64,000 bases of DNA from Trichocoleus sp. FACHB-40 (GCF_014695915.1 NZ_JACJPF010000087.1:23590-87589), one strand, 5' to 3'; positions 38,901 through 46,600 are shown, counted from the stretch's first letter. A program made the numbers and translations. Notes: a model not told the origin generated them from the letters alone.

Positions 38901-40880
38901 ATCGAATTTTTAGGTCGCCTCGACGAACAGGTGAAAATTCGCGGCTTCCGCATAGAGTTGGGAGAAATTGAAGCGGTATTGAGTCAGCATCCAGCAGTGC
39001 TGCAAAATGTTGTAATAACTCGTGAAGATTTACCAGGGGAAAAGCGTTTAGTAGCTTATGTAGCGCTAAATGCTGAATACAGCGAACAGAAGCAGGTGGA
39101 AATCCAATTGCAAAATGAGCAGGTTTCGCAATGGCAGATGCTCTACAACGAAAATTATAATCAACCTGCTGCTGGTTCAGATCCAACATTCAATATTGTC
39201 GGTTGGAATAGCAGTTATACTAATCAACCGATTCCAGCAGAACAGATGCGTGAATGGGTAGATAACCAAGTCGCGCATATTCTGGATTTGCAACCAAGTC
39301 GAGTGTTAGAAATTGGGTGCGGAACAGGTTTATTGTTGTTTAGAATTGCGCCTCACTGCAATAAATATTGTGGGACAGACTTTTCCTCGGCTTCACTAAA
39401 CTACATCCAGCAGCAATTGGCACAATTACCTCAAGTAACATTGCTTCAGAAGTTAGCGACTGACTTTGAGGGAGTGGAGTCAGAAGCCTTTGATATGGTG
39501 ATTCTGAACTCGGTTGTGCAATATTTTCCCAGTATTGATTATCTGGTGCGCGTACTGGAGGGTGCAATAAATGCGATCGCTCCCGGTGGCTTCATCTTCA
39601 TCGGCGATGTGCGTAGCCTCCCTCTGCTGCAAGCTTTCCACGCCTCAGTACAGCTTTATCAAGGCGAACCTTCTCTCACCCGCGAACAGTTGCAGCAACG
39701 GGTAGAAATGCAAATTTTCCAAGAAACTGAGTTAGTAATTGATCCAGCTTTCTTCACTGCATTAAAACAGCGATTTCCCCAGATTAGCGACGTACAAATT
39801 CAACTAATACGGGGTCGTTCTCACAATGAATTAACGCAGTTTCGTTATAACGCGATTCTGCATATTGGCGCTAAAATACGTTCTGCAAGAACCCCCCTCA
39901 TTCCCCCCGCTTCGAGGGGAAGTAAGAATACTTCGGCTCCCTCCCTGTTGCGGGGAGAGCTGGGGAGGGGTTCCTCACTAGACTGGCACGAAAATAACTT
40001 AACCGTCTCCGCTGTACATCAGCTATTAGTTGATAACCAACCAGAACTCTTAAGCATTACCAACGTGCCTAATGCGCGGGTAATAGCAGCAGTTAAAACA
40101 GCAGAATGGCTATCAGGCACAGCAGAATTTAAGACTGCGGGACAGATGCGCGAAGCATTGCAAAAACTCCAAGATTTAGGAGTTGATCCAGAGGATTTTT
40201 ATAATTTAAACGTCCCTTACAACGTTGAAATTAGCTGGGCAAATCCTGGTACTGACGGACACTACGATGTAGTGTTTGTAAGGAAAGAAATAGGCAAGAA
40301 AACTACTTTGCCACTCAGCGCTAAATTGCGATTGCTACAATCTTATGCGAATAATCCCCTACAAGCAAAAGCAGCCCGCAAGTTAATCCCTCAATTGCAG
40401 ACTTATCTAACCCAAAAGCTACCTGAGTATATGGTGCCATCGGCTTTTGTAGTGCTGGAATCTCTACCGCTTACACCTAATGGCAAAGTCGATCGCCGTG
40501 CTTTACCTGCACCCGAACCAGTCAAACTAGAGTTGGCAGGAAGTTATGTTGCACCTCAAACTCCGGTTGAGGAAGGGTTAGTGAAAATTTTTGCTGAGGT
40601 TTTGGGAGTTAAACGGGTAGGTATTCACGATAATTTCTTTGAATTAGGAGGACATTCATTACTAGCGACTCAGCTTGTTTCTAGAGTGCGCGACGCATTC
40701 GGGGTGGAGTTACCTTTGCGTAGTGTCTTTGAGGCACCGACCATTGCAGAATTATCAAAAGCGATCGCTAGTTTTCAGCAGACCACTACTCAAAGCAAAG
40801 CCCCAGCCTTAGTGCCAATTTCTCGTGAAAATCGTCGCATGAAGCTATCTTCTCTCAATAAAGAAAACCAACAACCGTAA
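35973..40880 (+). CDS. NRPS module TubC-C-A-NMT-PCP, Leu-type pocket, N-methylating
   Basis: A 1635-residue NRPS. The TTG start at 35973 has AAGGGG about 8 nt upstream and begins a TubC-type docking domain (LSYLRSLDIQVFVDEERLRC, residues 1-55). Next come a condensation domain with intact HHIVSDG (near 222), adenylation core (YTSGTTGKPKG, YGPTENT), and an N-methyltransferase inserted near the end of the A domain (LEIGCGTGLLL near 1112). The end is NGKVDRRALP and a carrier LGGHSLL (near 1560). The pocket reads D-A-W-F-L-G-N-V-V-K, the classical Leu code, so N-methyl-Leu is predicted. Three low-complexity insertions, at least two repeat-derived, occur in frame. There is no thioesterase or reductase. 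GH1 follows after 5 bp. Confidence 0.94.
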   Translation: MKIVEFLSYLRSLDIQVFVDEERLRCNAPEGSLTAELRAEIAERKAEILSFLRTANVTTNATPISLTPISRDRNLSLSFAQQRLWFLDQLVPNNAFYNVPAAVRLVGSLNLAALEEAFNEIVRRHEALRTTFVTVEGQPVQAIASTLTVPLPVIDLRSRSVSVGEAALKGLGESQSLSKGELETEARRITTQEAQRPFDLSKDPFLRVTLLRLDESEYVLLLVLHHIVSDGWSMGVLIRELAALYTAFASCKDDKFSVSTPLPELPIQYADFAHWQREWLQGEVLETQLAYWRQQLDGISILNLPTDRPRPAVQSYRGATQLLQLPKSLSKALEALSQQEGVTLFMTLLAAFQTLLYRYTQQEDIAVGSPIANRNRSEIEGLIGFFVNSLVLRTNFDGNPTFRSLLSQVREVSLGAYAHQDLPFEKLVEELHPERNLNQNPLFQVVFALQNAPMSALELPDLTLSPLQFVDTETTRFNLEFHLWEQKENNGLGVDSSEGISGFVVYSTDLFDAVTINRMLGHFQILLEGIVANPEQRVSELPILNEAELHQLLVEWNNTQVNYPKDLFIHQLFEAQVEQNKDAVALVFEDKHLTYEQLNNRSNKLARYLQKLGVGAEILVGLCVERSLDMIIGMLAILKAGGAYLPLDPSYPSERLSFMLQDAQVPVILTHEQYIERLVKDSSQIICLDKDWETISQQSENNPSSNVTSDNLAYVIYTSGTTGKPKGVKIEHRNLLNLIFWHQKAFAVSPLDRVTQVGGVAFDACAWEVLPYLSAGCSIYLIDDEIRIAPEKLRDFLTSKSITISFLPTPLAEKILLLDWFNNASLRILLTGGDKLHQYPLAEYPFQLVNNYGPTENTVVTTSGIVPVTEKEAPTNRPYKGEPEGIANVAASGNAIAPTIGRPIANTQVYVLDRYLQPVPIGVAGELHIGGDGLARGYLNRPDLTAEKFISNPFSNQLEARLYKTGDLVRYQPDGNIEFLGRLDEQVKIRGFRIELGEIEAVLSQHPAVLQNVVITREDLPGEKRLVAYVALNAEYSEQKQVEIQLQNEQVSQWQMLYNENYNQPAAGSDPTFNIVGWNSSYTNQPIPAEQMREWVDNQVAHILDLQPSRVLEIGCGTGLLLFRIAPHCNKYCGTDFSSASLNYIQQQLAQLPQVTLLQKLATDFEGVESEAFDMVILNSVVQYFPSIDYLVRVLEGAINAIAPGGFIFIGDVRSLPLLQAFHASVQLYQGEPSLTREQLQQRVEMQIFQETELVIDPAFFTALKQRFPQISDVQIQLIRGRSHNELTQFRYNAILHIGAKIRSARTPLIPPASRGSKNTSAPSLLRGELGRGSSLDWHENNLTVSAVHQLLVDNQPELLSITNVPNARVIAAVKTAEWLSGTAEFKTAGQMREALQKLQDLGVDPEDFYNLNVPYNVEISWANPGTDGHYDVVFVRKEIGKKTTLPLSAKLRLLQSYANNPLQAKAARKLIPQLQTYLTQKLPEYMVPSAFVVLESLPLTPNGKVDRRALPAPEPVKLELAGSYVAPQTPVEEGLVKIFAEVLGVKRVGIHDNFFELGGHSLLATQLVSRVRDAFGVELPLRSVFEAPTIAELSKAIASFQQTTTQSKAPALVPISRENRRMKLSSLNKENQQP
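36436..36525. repeat. Repeat-derived insertion in NRPS condensation domain
   Basis: CGTTCGCGAAGCGTCTC...GGCGAAGCC-type sequence, resembling a common dispersed cyanobacterial repeat, adds about 25 residues (SRSVSVGEAALKG...) compared with the first NRPS module. The frame stays open. Confidence 0.65.
39889..39975. repeat. C-run/G-run hairpin repeat inside NRPS N-methyltransferase end
   Basis: A CCCCCTCATTCCCCC ... GGGGAGAGCTGGGGAGGGG-type element, related to the intergenic copy at 49511-49588. It is translated in frame as an Arg/Ser/Pro-rich linker at about residues 1306-1335. Confidence 0.75.
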
Positions 40881-40885
40881 ACCAG

Positions 40886-42262
40886 ATGAAAGCCAACGAC
40901 CAATTTCCAGAAAATTTCATCTGGGGCGCGGCTACCTCCGCCTATCAGATAGAGGGCGCGGTAACAGAAGGCGATCGCAAGCCCAGCGTCTGGGATACCT
41001 TCAGTGCTACCCCCGGACGGGTTGAGAATGGCGATACGGGTGCTGTTGCTTGCGACCATTACCACCGCTACGAAACAGACATAGAACTGATGGCAAAACT
41101 GGGTATCAAGCACTATCGCTTCAGTATCGCTTGGCCCCGAATTATTCCTGATGGTCGGGGAAACGTGAATGAGAAGGGAATCGATTTCTACAAGCGCCTA
41201 GTTGATTGCTTGCACAAACACGGTATTACACCCCACGCCACCTTGTTTCATTGGGATAGTCCTCAAGCCCTAGAGGACTTGTACGGTTCTTGGCGCAGCC
41301 GGGAGATGGCTTCAGATTTTGCTGACTATGTTACTGCTGTTGTCAGTCGGTTGGGCGATCGCATCACCAACTGGATGACCATCAACGAAATCCCCTGCTT
41401 CACTGATTTTGCCTACGATGTGGATAAAGACCCACCCTTTGCCCCCGGCACTCGCGTCAAAACTCGCAAAGAAGTGTGGCAAACTTCTCACCATGCCCTC
41501 CTCGCTCATGGAATGGGCTGTCAAGCTATCCGTGCTGCCTCGCCCGTTCCCTGTTCCGTAGCACTTGTAGACAATATTTCTGTCACCGTTCCCCTCACCG
41601 AATCAGCGGCTGATATAACAGCGGCTCAGCAAGCTTTCCATACTTCTTGGCTCAATGGTGGGATTATTTTTCCAGCGCTGACGGGTGCCTATAGTCCAGC
41701 AATGCTTGAGAAGTTGGGAGCCGATGCCCCAGATATTCAGTCGGGCGATTTGGAAATCATTCACCAGCCCCTCGATGCACTCGGTATCAATATTTACACT
41801 GGCACTTATGTTCGGGCGGCTGACAATAAAGACGGTTACGAGTTTCTTGACTTCCCCAAAAGCTACCCGCGAATGAATATGCCTTGGTTGCATATCGTTC
41901 CTGAGAGCATCTATTGGGGTATTCGCCATGTTAGTGACACGCTTGAGCGACAAGATTTGGCCGTATTCATTACCGAAAATGGTTGCGCTGCCGAAGACGA
42001 ACTAAACGCTCAAGGTGAGGTAATTGATACAGACCGCATTATGTATTTACGCCAGTATTTGAAGGCGGCTCATCGAGCCATCCGTGAAGGCTATCCCCTG
42101 AAAGGTTACTTCCTTTGGAGTTTCATGGATAACTTTGAGTGGCCTTACGGTTATAGTCGCCGTTTTGGAATTACTTATATCGATTACAAAACACAACAAC
42201 GCATTCCCAAAGCCAGCTTCAATTGGTATGCAGAGTGCATTCGTCAGAATCGGGTGGTTTGA
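40886..42262 (+). CDS. GH1 family beta-glycosidase
   Basis: A 458-residue glycoside hydrolase family 1 enzyme, retaining beta-glycosidase, without signal peptide. FIWGAATSAYQIEGA starts the barrel; the acid/base Glu lies in MTINEIPCF (near residue 170; NEI rather than NEP) and the nucleophile in VFITENGCA (near residue 358). SFMDNFEWPYGYSRRFGITYID (split here as SFMDNFEW then GYSRRFGI) is the typical C-terminal aglycone-site motif. The ATG is 5 bp after the NRPS stop, so the two are almost certainly cotranscribed. Typical substrates are beta-glucosides; a link to a glycosylated peptide is only a guess. Confidence 0.92.
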   Translation: MKANDQFPENFIWGAATSAYQIEGAVTEGDRKPSVWDTFSATPGRVENGDTGAVACDHYHRYETDIELMAKLGIKHYRFSIAWPRIIPDGRGNVNEKGIDFYKRLVDCLHKHGITPHATLFHWDSPQALEDLYGSWRSREMASDFADYVTAVVSRLGDRITNWMTINEIPCFTDFAYDVDKDPPFAPGTRVKTRKEVWQTSHHALLAHGMGCQAIRAASPVPCSVALVDNISVTVPLTESAADITAAQQAFHTSWLNGGIIFPALTGAYSPAMLEKLGADAPDIQSGDLEIIHQPLDALGINIYTGTYVRAADNKDGYEFLDFPKSYPRMNMPWLHIVPESIYWGIRHVSDTLERQDLAVFITENGCAAEDELNAQGEVIDTDRIMYLRQYLKAAHRAIREGYPLKGYFLWSFMDNFEWPYGYSRRFGITYIDYKTQQRIPKASFNWYAECIRQNRVV

Positions 42263-42315
42263 GATGAAATCATGCGATCGCGCCTTAATCATACTGGTGC
42301 AAGTGGTGCAGTTAC

Positions 42316-42456
42316 GCGATCACACAACTATCCAAAGTTGTTGAAAGCTTGAAAGACAGCAATGCTAAAAGTAAAGCCCCAGCCTTAATCCCGATTTCTT
42401 ATGAGAGTCGGCGCATGAAACTATCCTCCCTTAACAAAGAAAGCAAAGAGATATGA
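42316..42456 (+). pseudogene. Stranded C-terminal tail of an NRPS module
   Basis: In one frame up to the TGA at 42454-42456, the sequence encodes ITQLSKVVESLKDS followed by KSKAPALIPISYESRRMKL and SSLNKE. This closely matches the last about 45 residues of the second NRPS (SKAPALVPISRENRRMKL, SSLNKE) at 40745-40880. No start and no carrier core precede it. It is the end of a further, deleted NRPS module, or a duplicated tail. Confidence 0.9.
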
Positions 42457-42580
42457 CCGGGAGGTAAAATCTATTAGCAATAATGGATCGCCCCCACAAT
42501 TTGGACAAGGAGCGATCCTTTGGCTATAAGGTAGCTGATGCTGATTTCTCAGTAGGGCTACTTTATTGAAGGTGACAAGT

Positions 42581-44356
42581 CTAAATCACATCCTTGACCT
42601 TTCCAATTAAAGAGTCCGAGAACTGGCCCCAGTACATCCGCAGGTCTCCGTAGCGTTCACGAGGATTTTCGTCCATTGATTCCGCCTTGCCGTATGCAAT
42701 TATCAGAAGGGTCAAAGCCTCGATTGTCCTTTTTGCAGCTCGAACAGCCTCATCGCCGGATACGCCTCCTGGTGTGCGTTGAGCGATAGACCGGATCGGT
42801 TCCCACATTTCCCGATAGAACCGATGCCGAGTGTTGAGTCGGATAATAACCTGACCGTTTAGATGTTGGATGTCGATGAACGTGTGACCAGGGAAATCTA
42901 CTGACTCAATCACAAAGGGGAGATCCTTAATCGACTCTAGATATTCCTCCTGCGCCTTCTTGTCATTCCCAATTACATCTTTAGCTAAGTCAAGTTTTAC
43001 ACGCTCCTGCTCTACCCGATCGTCCGGCCCCTTAGCGCGGCTTTTGGGAAGGGTACGATTTGCCTTTTTGCTAGCCTTAACAAGGGGAGTGTGTTCACCC
43101 TGATGCGTTTGATTATCTCTTGCTGCCTCGCCCCTTATGTCATCAAGCTTTGCACGAGCCTCAGCAACATACTTCTTGAGAAGATCAAACATTTTGGCTC
43201 GGAGTTCATCATGCGGTTCGACACCCCGCTTTACGTTCCGAACGCCAAAATAGTCGTCAAGCTCAGGCTTAAAGGCTACTTCAATACCCAGGAAGCGATC
43301 TTCTGTCTGCACACCTCGTGGGAATATCCTCGGTACATTCGTGTAGTTAATTTCGCGCTCAAGCCGCACAAAGCTGATACATCCTCCGTTATCTACTACT
43401 CGAAGCTTTTTAGCAAGTTCATCTCCGCCTGTACCTGGTTCCCGCGCCACCTCTTTTGGGTAAACTGTTACGGTGAGTTCTGCTATAGATCCTCCGATCT
43501 CGATCCGCTCCTTATTAGCAATAATTAGAGCGGGAAAGTGTGTTTTACGGCTCGATTGGTAATTATCTTGACTCTCTTGCTCGTTAGCTTTGCTAATACG
43601 AGAGTAGTATTTTGTGAGCTCTTTATCTGTCCAGGTTCCTTCCATAAGAAATAGTGGATCGTAAGGAAGGAGCTTTGTATCGTTGACGGAAATCTTAATG
43701 CCACCATGAAGGAAATAACGAAACATACGAGAAAGTTCTTTCTCAACTTCAACCCGCAGAGTCTTAGCGTCGGGCGCTCGCCGTCCCTCTTCAAGACGGT
43801 CAACCTTCGACCAGACGACCACAGTCCCGGAGTCATTAGGCAGCAATGAAACTAACTCATCAGGAACAAGTTCCTGGTTTGGCATCTCAATGCCTACCAC
43901 TTCACCTTTCTCTTCCTGTTCAATAGCATCATCTAAATCAAAATAGACGTGCTGCCAAGGCTCCTCCTCTCGCGTCCGGCTCCACACATCAATTCGACGC
44001 CCGTAGTTCAGTGCCGCAAGCTTCGCACCCACACCGTACTTCCCAATGGTGTCCTTTTGCATATACCTGGTGGAGAACCCAACTTGCAAGTAGTACGGAA
44101 GTATCTCGGTGCCCATGCCACTTCCGTCATCAACAACAACAATCCGATGGATGTGCTTCTTGCCATGCTTATCCTGCGTCTCCTCTAGGCGTAGCAAAAT
44201 GTTGTTTGCATCGGCTTCGAGACTGTTGTCAATCACCTCTCCTAATGCCGCCGCAAGACTATAGCCGGAGTCACGCAGAGACCTGAGAGCGTGACCACTG
44301 AGAATCACCGGAATCCGCTTTGTCGTTTTGGATGTATCCGTTGTCGTTATTGCCAT
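42581..44356 (-). CDS. MORC-like GHKL ATPase
   Basis: A 591-residue ATPase of the GHKL (HSP90/MutL/histidine kinase) fold, started at the ATG at 44356 with AAAGGAG six bases upstream; an upstream start is possible but has no ribosome site. The ATP-binding motifs lie in the first 130 residues: LGEVIDNSLEAD (N1), VVDDGSGMG (G1) and TIGKYGVGAKLAALNYG (G2), followed by an S5-like transducer region. Absence of HisKA or toprim domains and the overall order resemble prokaryotic MORC-like proteins seen in conflict and DNA-handling contexts. The C-terminal half is charged with coiled-coil character. It is third in an operon with a microprotein and an HTH protein; the region lacks HIP1. Confidence 0.8.
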   Translation of the reverse strand: MAITTTDTSKTTKRIPVILSGHALRSLRDSGYSLAAALGEVIDNSLEADANNILLRLEETQDKHGKKHIHRIVVVDDGSGMGTEILPYYLQVGFSTRYMQKDTIGKYGVGAKLAALNYGRRIDVWSRTREEEPWQHVYFDLDDAIEQEEKGEVVGIEMPNQELVPDELVSLLPNDSGTVVVWSKVDRLEEGRRAPDAKTLRVEVEKELSRMFRYFLHGGIKISVNDTKLLPYDPLFLMEGTWTDKELTKYYSRISKANEQESQDNYQSSRKTHFPALIIANKERIEIGGSIAELTVTVYPKEVAREPGTGGDELAKKLRVVDNGGCISFVRLEREINYTNVPRIFPRGVQTEDRFLGIEVAFKPELDDYFGVRNVKRGVEPHDELRAKMFDLLKKYVAEARAKLDDIRGEAARDNQTHQGEHTPLVKASKKANRTLPKSRAKGPDDRVEQERVKLDLAKDVIGNDKKAQEEYLESIKDLPFVIESVDFPGHTFIDIQHLNGQVIIRLNTRHRFYREMWEPIRSIAQRTPGGVSGDEAVRAAKRTIEALTLLIIAYGKAESMDENPRERYGDLRMYWGQFSDSLIGKVKDVI

Positions 44357-44441
44357 TTCATTCTCCTTTGAGGATTTTTGGCGCACCTAAGCGTGCGTCT
44401 TGTTATCAAACTTCACGAATTAGCCTTCTAGCTGTTGCTGC

Positions 44442-44513
44442 CTAGCGATCTCCTAAAGCAGGCCGCAGTAGCATCAGTGTCCCTATCAAAAGCAGAATTA
44501 GCCCTGCCATCAT
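44442..44513 (-). CDS. Putative 23-residue membrane microprotein
   Basis: A small reading frame starts with ATGATGG and overlaps the stop codon of the upstream HTH gene (ATGA overlap at 44510-44513), with GAGGAGG directly upstream as a strong ribosome site. It encodes MMAGLILLLIGTLMLLRPAL and three more residues, a single hydrophobic helix with a positive end. The overlap and ribosome site support translation, coupled to the HTH gene; 23 residues is too short for family recognition. It could be a membrane-bound regulator or toxin-like peptide of the operon. Confidence 0.5.
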   Translation of the reverse strand: MMAGLILLLIGTLMLLRPALGDR

Positions 44514-44995
44514 GCCTCCTCTTGAGGGAAAAAGAAGCTCCGAGAAATCTCACGTATTTTCTGCCGTGCCCGGTCTACACTCCTGCGCGAAATTCCACAT
44601 CGTGCAGCAGTCTCAGCAATACTCTCGCCAACGAGCATTCCATCAAAGCAGTTAATTAGCTCAGAACCATCCTGCGCCAAAGCCTCCCGAATCTTGTCCT
44701 CCATCTCACTTGCAATGCAGTTGGCTTCGGGTGTCTTTTCGTTGATACTGTCTAAGGCTTGTGCAGAGTAGGCTGTAAAATTCTTGAGAAAAACGACTCT
44801 GCGAGCATAAGTTCGGAGTATGCTGTGCTGTGCGTTACGCAAAACATCGTGAAAAAGAAATTCAACACTCCTTGACTGGCGACCCGAATTTAAAGCCAGG
44901 GAGATTGCGCGATCGGTAATTTCGTACTCTCTAGTCCCAGGGGCGAGGCGTTGCAGGCGCAAGTAGAGTTGTCTCAACAACGCGCCAGCGGACAT
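44510..44995 (-). CDS. HTH protein with sigma-70 region-4-like C-terminus
   Basis: A 161-residue protein. The C-terminal 40 residues (GESIAETAARCGISRRSVDR, then ARQKIREI) form a sigma-region-4 or LuxR-like helix-turn-helix. The N-terminal helical part has no recognised region-2 motif. It is the first gene of the operon with the microprotein and MORC-like ATPase, so it may regulate it. The ATG at 44995 has no good ribosome site, whereas an ATG at 45017 in another frame has an excellent one (AAAAGGAG), suggesting a leader peptide or a frameshifted N-terminus. Function not established. Confidence 0.65.
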   Translation of the reverse strand: MSAGALLRQLYLRLQRLAPGTREYEITDRAISLALNSGRQSRSVEFLFHDVLRNAQHSILRTYARRVVFLKNFTAYSAQALDSINEKTPEANCIASEMEDKIREALAQDGSELINCFDGMLVGESIAETAARCGISRRSVDRARQKIREISRSFFFPQEEA

Positions 44996-45017
44996 CGGAT
45001 GAAGATATGGTATCCAT
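44931..45017 (-). other. Overlapping 28-codon frame with strong ribosome site
   Basis: ATG at 45017 is preceded by AAAAGGAG with a 5-nt spacer. It reads MDTISSSDVRWRVVETTLL to a TAG at 44931-44933, in the +1 frame relative to the HTH gene. Either a coupling leader, or the true start of the HTH protein separated from it by a one-base indel near 44990-45000. Confidence 0.4.
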
Positions 45018-45279
45018 TTTTGCTCCTTTTCGGTACTCTGCCGCCCCTATACCGGGTGCAGCTTTGTCCTGTTACACAATATACGGCACCACAATTCTGG
45101 CTCATGCGCCAAGTGGAAGTGTCAAAAATGAAAATGAATTCATATAGAAAGGCTACTTTGGTACATGATGGGCTAGTAAGAGTAAGATGCACCTAAAAGA
45201 AATAGCTCAATATCGAAATAAGCGCGATCACACTATTGAATGAAACGCATCTACACTGATTCTGAGAGAGCAGCAAGCT

Positions 45280-45897
45280 ATGACTCAAGCCTTACCCACA
45301 AAAATCGCCTTTGAAGACTTTCTAGAGTGGAAACCGGAAACGGGACGCTATGAACTACATGATGGGGTGATTATTGAAATGCAGCCAACCGGGGAACATG
45401 AAGAAGTCAAAGGTTTTTTGGCAACACAAGTGACTGTGGAGTTTGACCGATTAAATCTTCCCTACTTCATACCCAATCAAGCGCTAGTCAAGCCCCTAGA
45501 GAAAGAATCAGGTTATTTACCAGATGTGCTGATATTAAATCGGGTTAATCTAGCGGCGGAACCGTTATGGAAAAAATCTTCAACTGTTACTCAAGGTGCA
45601 TCAATCCCCTTAGTAATTGAAGTTGTCAGTACCAATTGGCGGGATGATTATCTGCTTAAAGTTGCGGATTATGAAGAAATTGGTGTTCCGGAATACTGGA
45701 TTATTGATTACCTGGGATTAGGCGGTAGGCGATTTATTGGCAACCCTAAGCAACCTACTATTTCGGTTTACTCAATGGTTGAGGGTGAGTACCAAGTGAG
45801 CCAATTTAGGGGTAGCGATCGCATTGAGTCGCCAGCGTTTCCAGAGTTAAATTTGACTGCTGAACAGATTTTTAGGGTTGGGCCGGTTCCCGAATAG
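45280..45897 (+). CDS. Uma2 family (DUF820) putative restriction-fold endonuclease
   Basis: A 205-residue protein of the Uma2/DUF820 group, very abundant in cyanobacteria. The PD-(D/E)XK core is readable: YELHDGVIIEMQPTGEHEEV at residues about 24-43, YLPDVLILNR (Asp near residue 87), IPLVIEVVSTNW (Glu near residue 112) and YEEIGVPEYWIID. The biological role of this family is not settled. It stands alone, downstream of the divergent HTH operon; ATG at 45280. Confidence 0.88.
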   Translation: MTQALPTKIAFEDFLEWKPETGRYELHDGVIIEMQPTGEHEEVKGFLATQVTVEFDRLNLPYFIPNQALVKPLEKESGYLPDVLILNRVNLAAEPLWKKSSTVTQGASIPLVIEVVSTNWRDDYLLKVADYEEIGVPEYWIIDYLGLGGRRFIGNPKQPTISVYSMVEGEYQVSQFRGSDRIESPAFPELNLTAEQIFRVGPVPE

Positions 45898-46006
45898 TAA
45901 GAGTACCAAATTTAAAGCAGCAAATGTTTTTATCTTTTCAGCTTCTTTATAGTCAGCAGATGAACCCCTACGACTAGCAACCGAAGAGCGATCGCGTCCT
46001 TTTGAT

Positions 46007-46510
46007 TTATATTTCGTTTCCATCCCAGTTGGAGTCTGACTCAATTTTTTCACCGGGGAAAAACGAAGAGTCTAATACCTGCTCTAAACTGTAAACACAC
46101 TCTTGGGGAAAATCTTTGTAATTCAAAGAGGTTTCGCGAACAGCCAGGTCTACTCCATCCTGATAAGCTTTCTTCAACGCTTCAGGTAAGTAAGGTTTCA
46201 AGCTGGGACTTTCCTCAAGTAAATCCGCAATTCGGCGACGCTGTTCTCGAATTGTGGCAAACCAGCTTTTAGAACGATGACCAGACTGAAACTCCCACTT
46301 AAGCAGATGTCCTAGTAAAATCCCCAAACGGTTCCTTAACTCCTGTCGTTGTTGTTTTCCCAACGATTCGATCTCCTCAACCAAATTTGAGATATCTAAG
46401 CAGTCCCACGCACCATCTTTGAGAAATTTAGCTTGTTCAATCGTCCAGGCATAAAAGTCTGTCTCGTATTGTCCAGAAGTTGTAGACATTTCCGTTTGTA
46501 TTTTAGTCAT
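46007..46510 (-). CDS. DUF29 domain-containing protein
   Basis: A 167-residue protein of the DUF29 family, common in multi-copy in cyanobacteria and of unknown function. The start is the ATG at 46510; a TTG at 46525 is upstream. YETDFYAWTIEQAKFLKDG at the start, LVEEIESLGKQQRQELRNRL, LLKWEFQSGHRSKSWFATI and the C-terminal AYQDGVDLAVRETSL are its hallmarks. It is a single gene convergent with Uma2. Confidence 0.88.
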   Translation of the reverse strand: MTKIQTEMSTTSGQYETDFYAWTIEQAKFLKDGAWDCLDISNLVEEIESLGKQQRQELRNRLGILLGHLLKWEFQSGHRSKSWFATIREQRRRIADLLEESPSLKPYLPEALKKAYQDGVDLAVRETSLNYKDFPQECVYSLEQVLDSSFFPGEKIESDSNWDGNEI

Positions 46511-46600
46511 AGCGATCGCAACCAACTATAAATTTACTTGCTCTCAAATTTGCGGCAATCCAAGCAGCTTAGGAACCCGTATCTTTCCGAAAATTCACTT

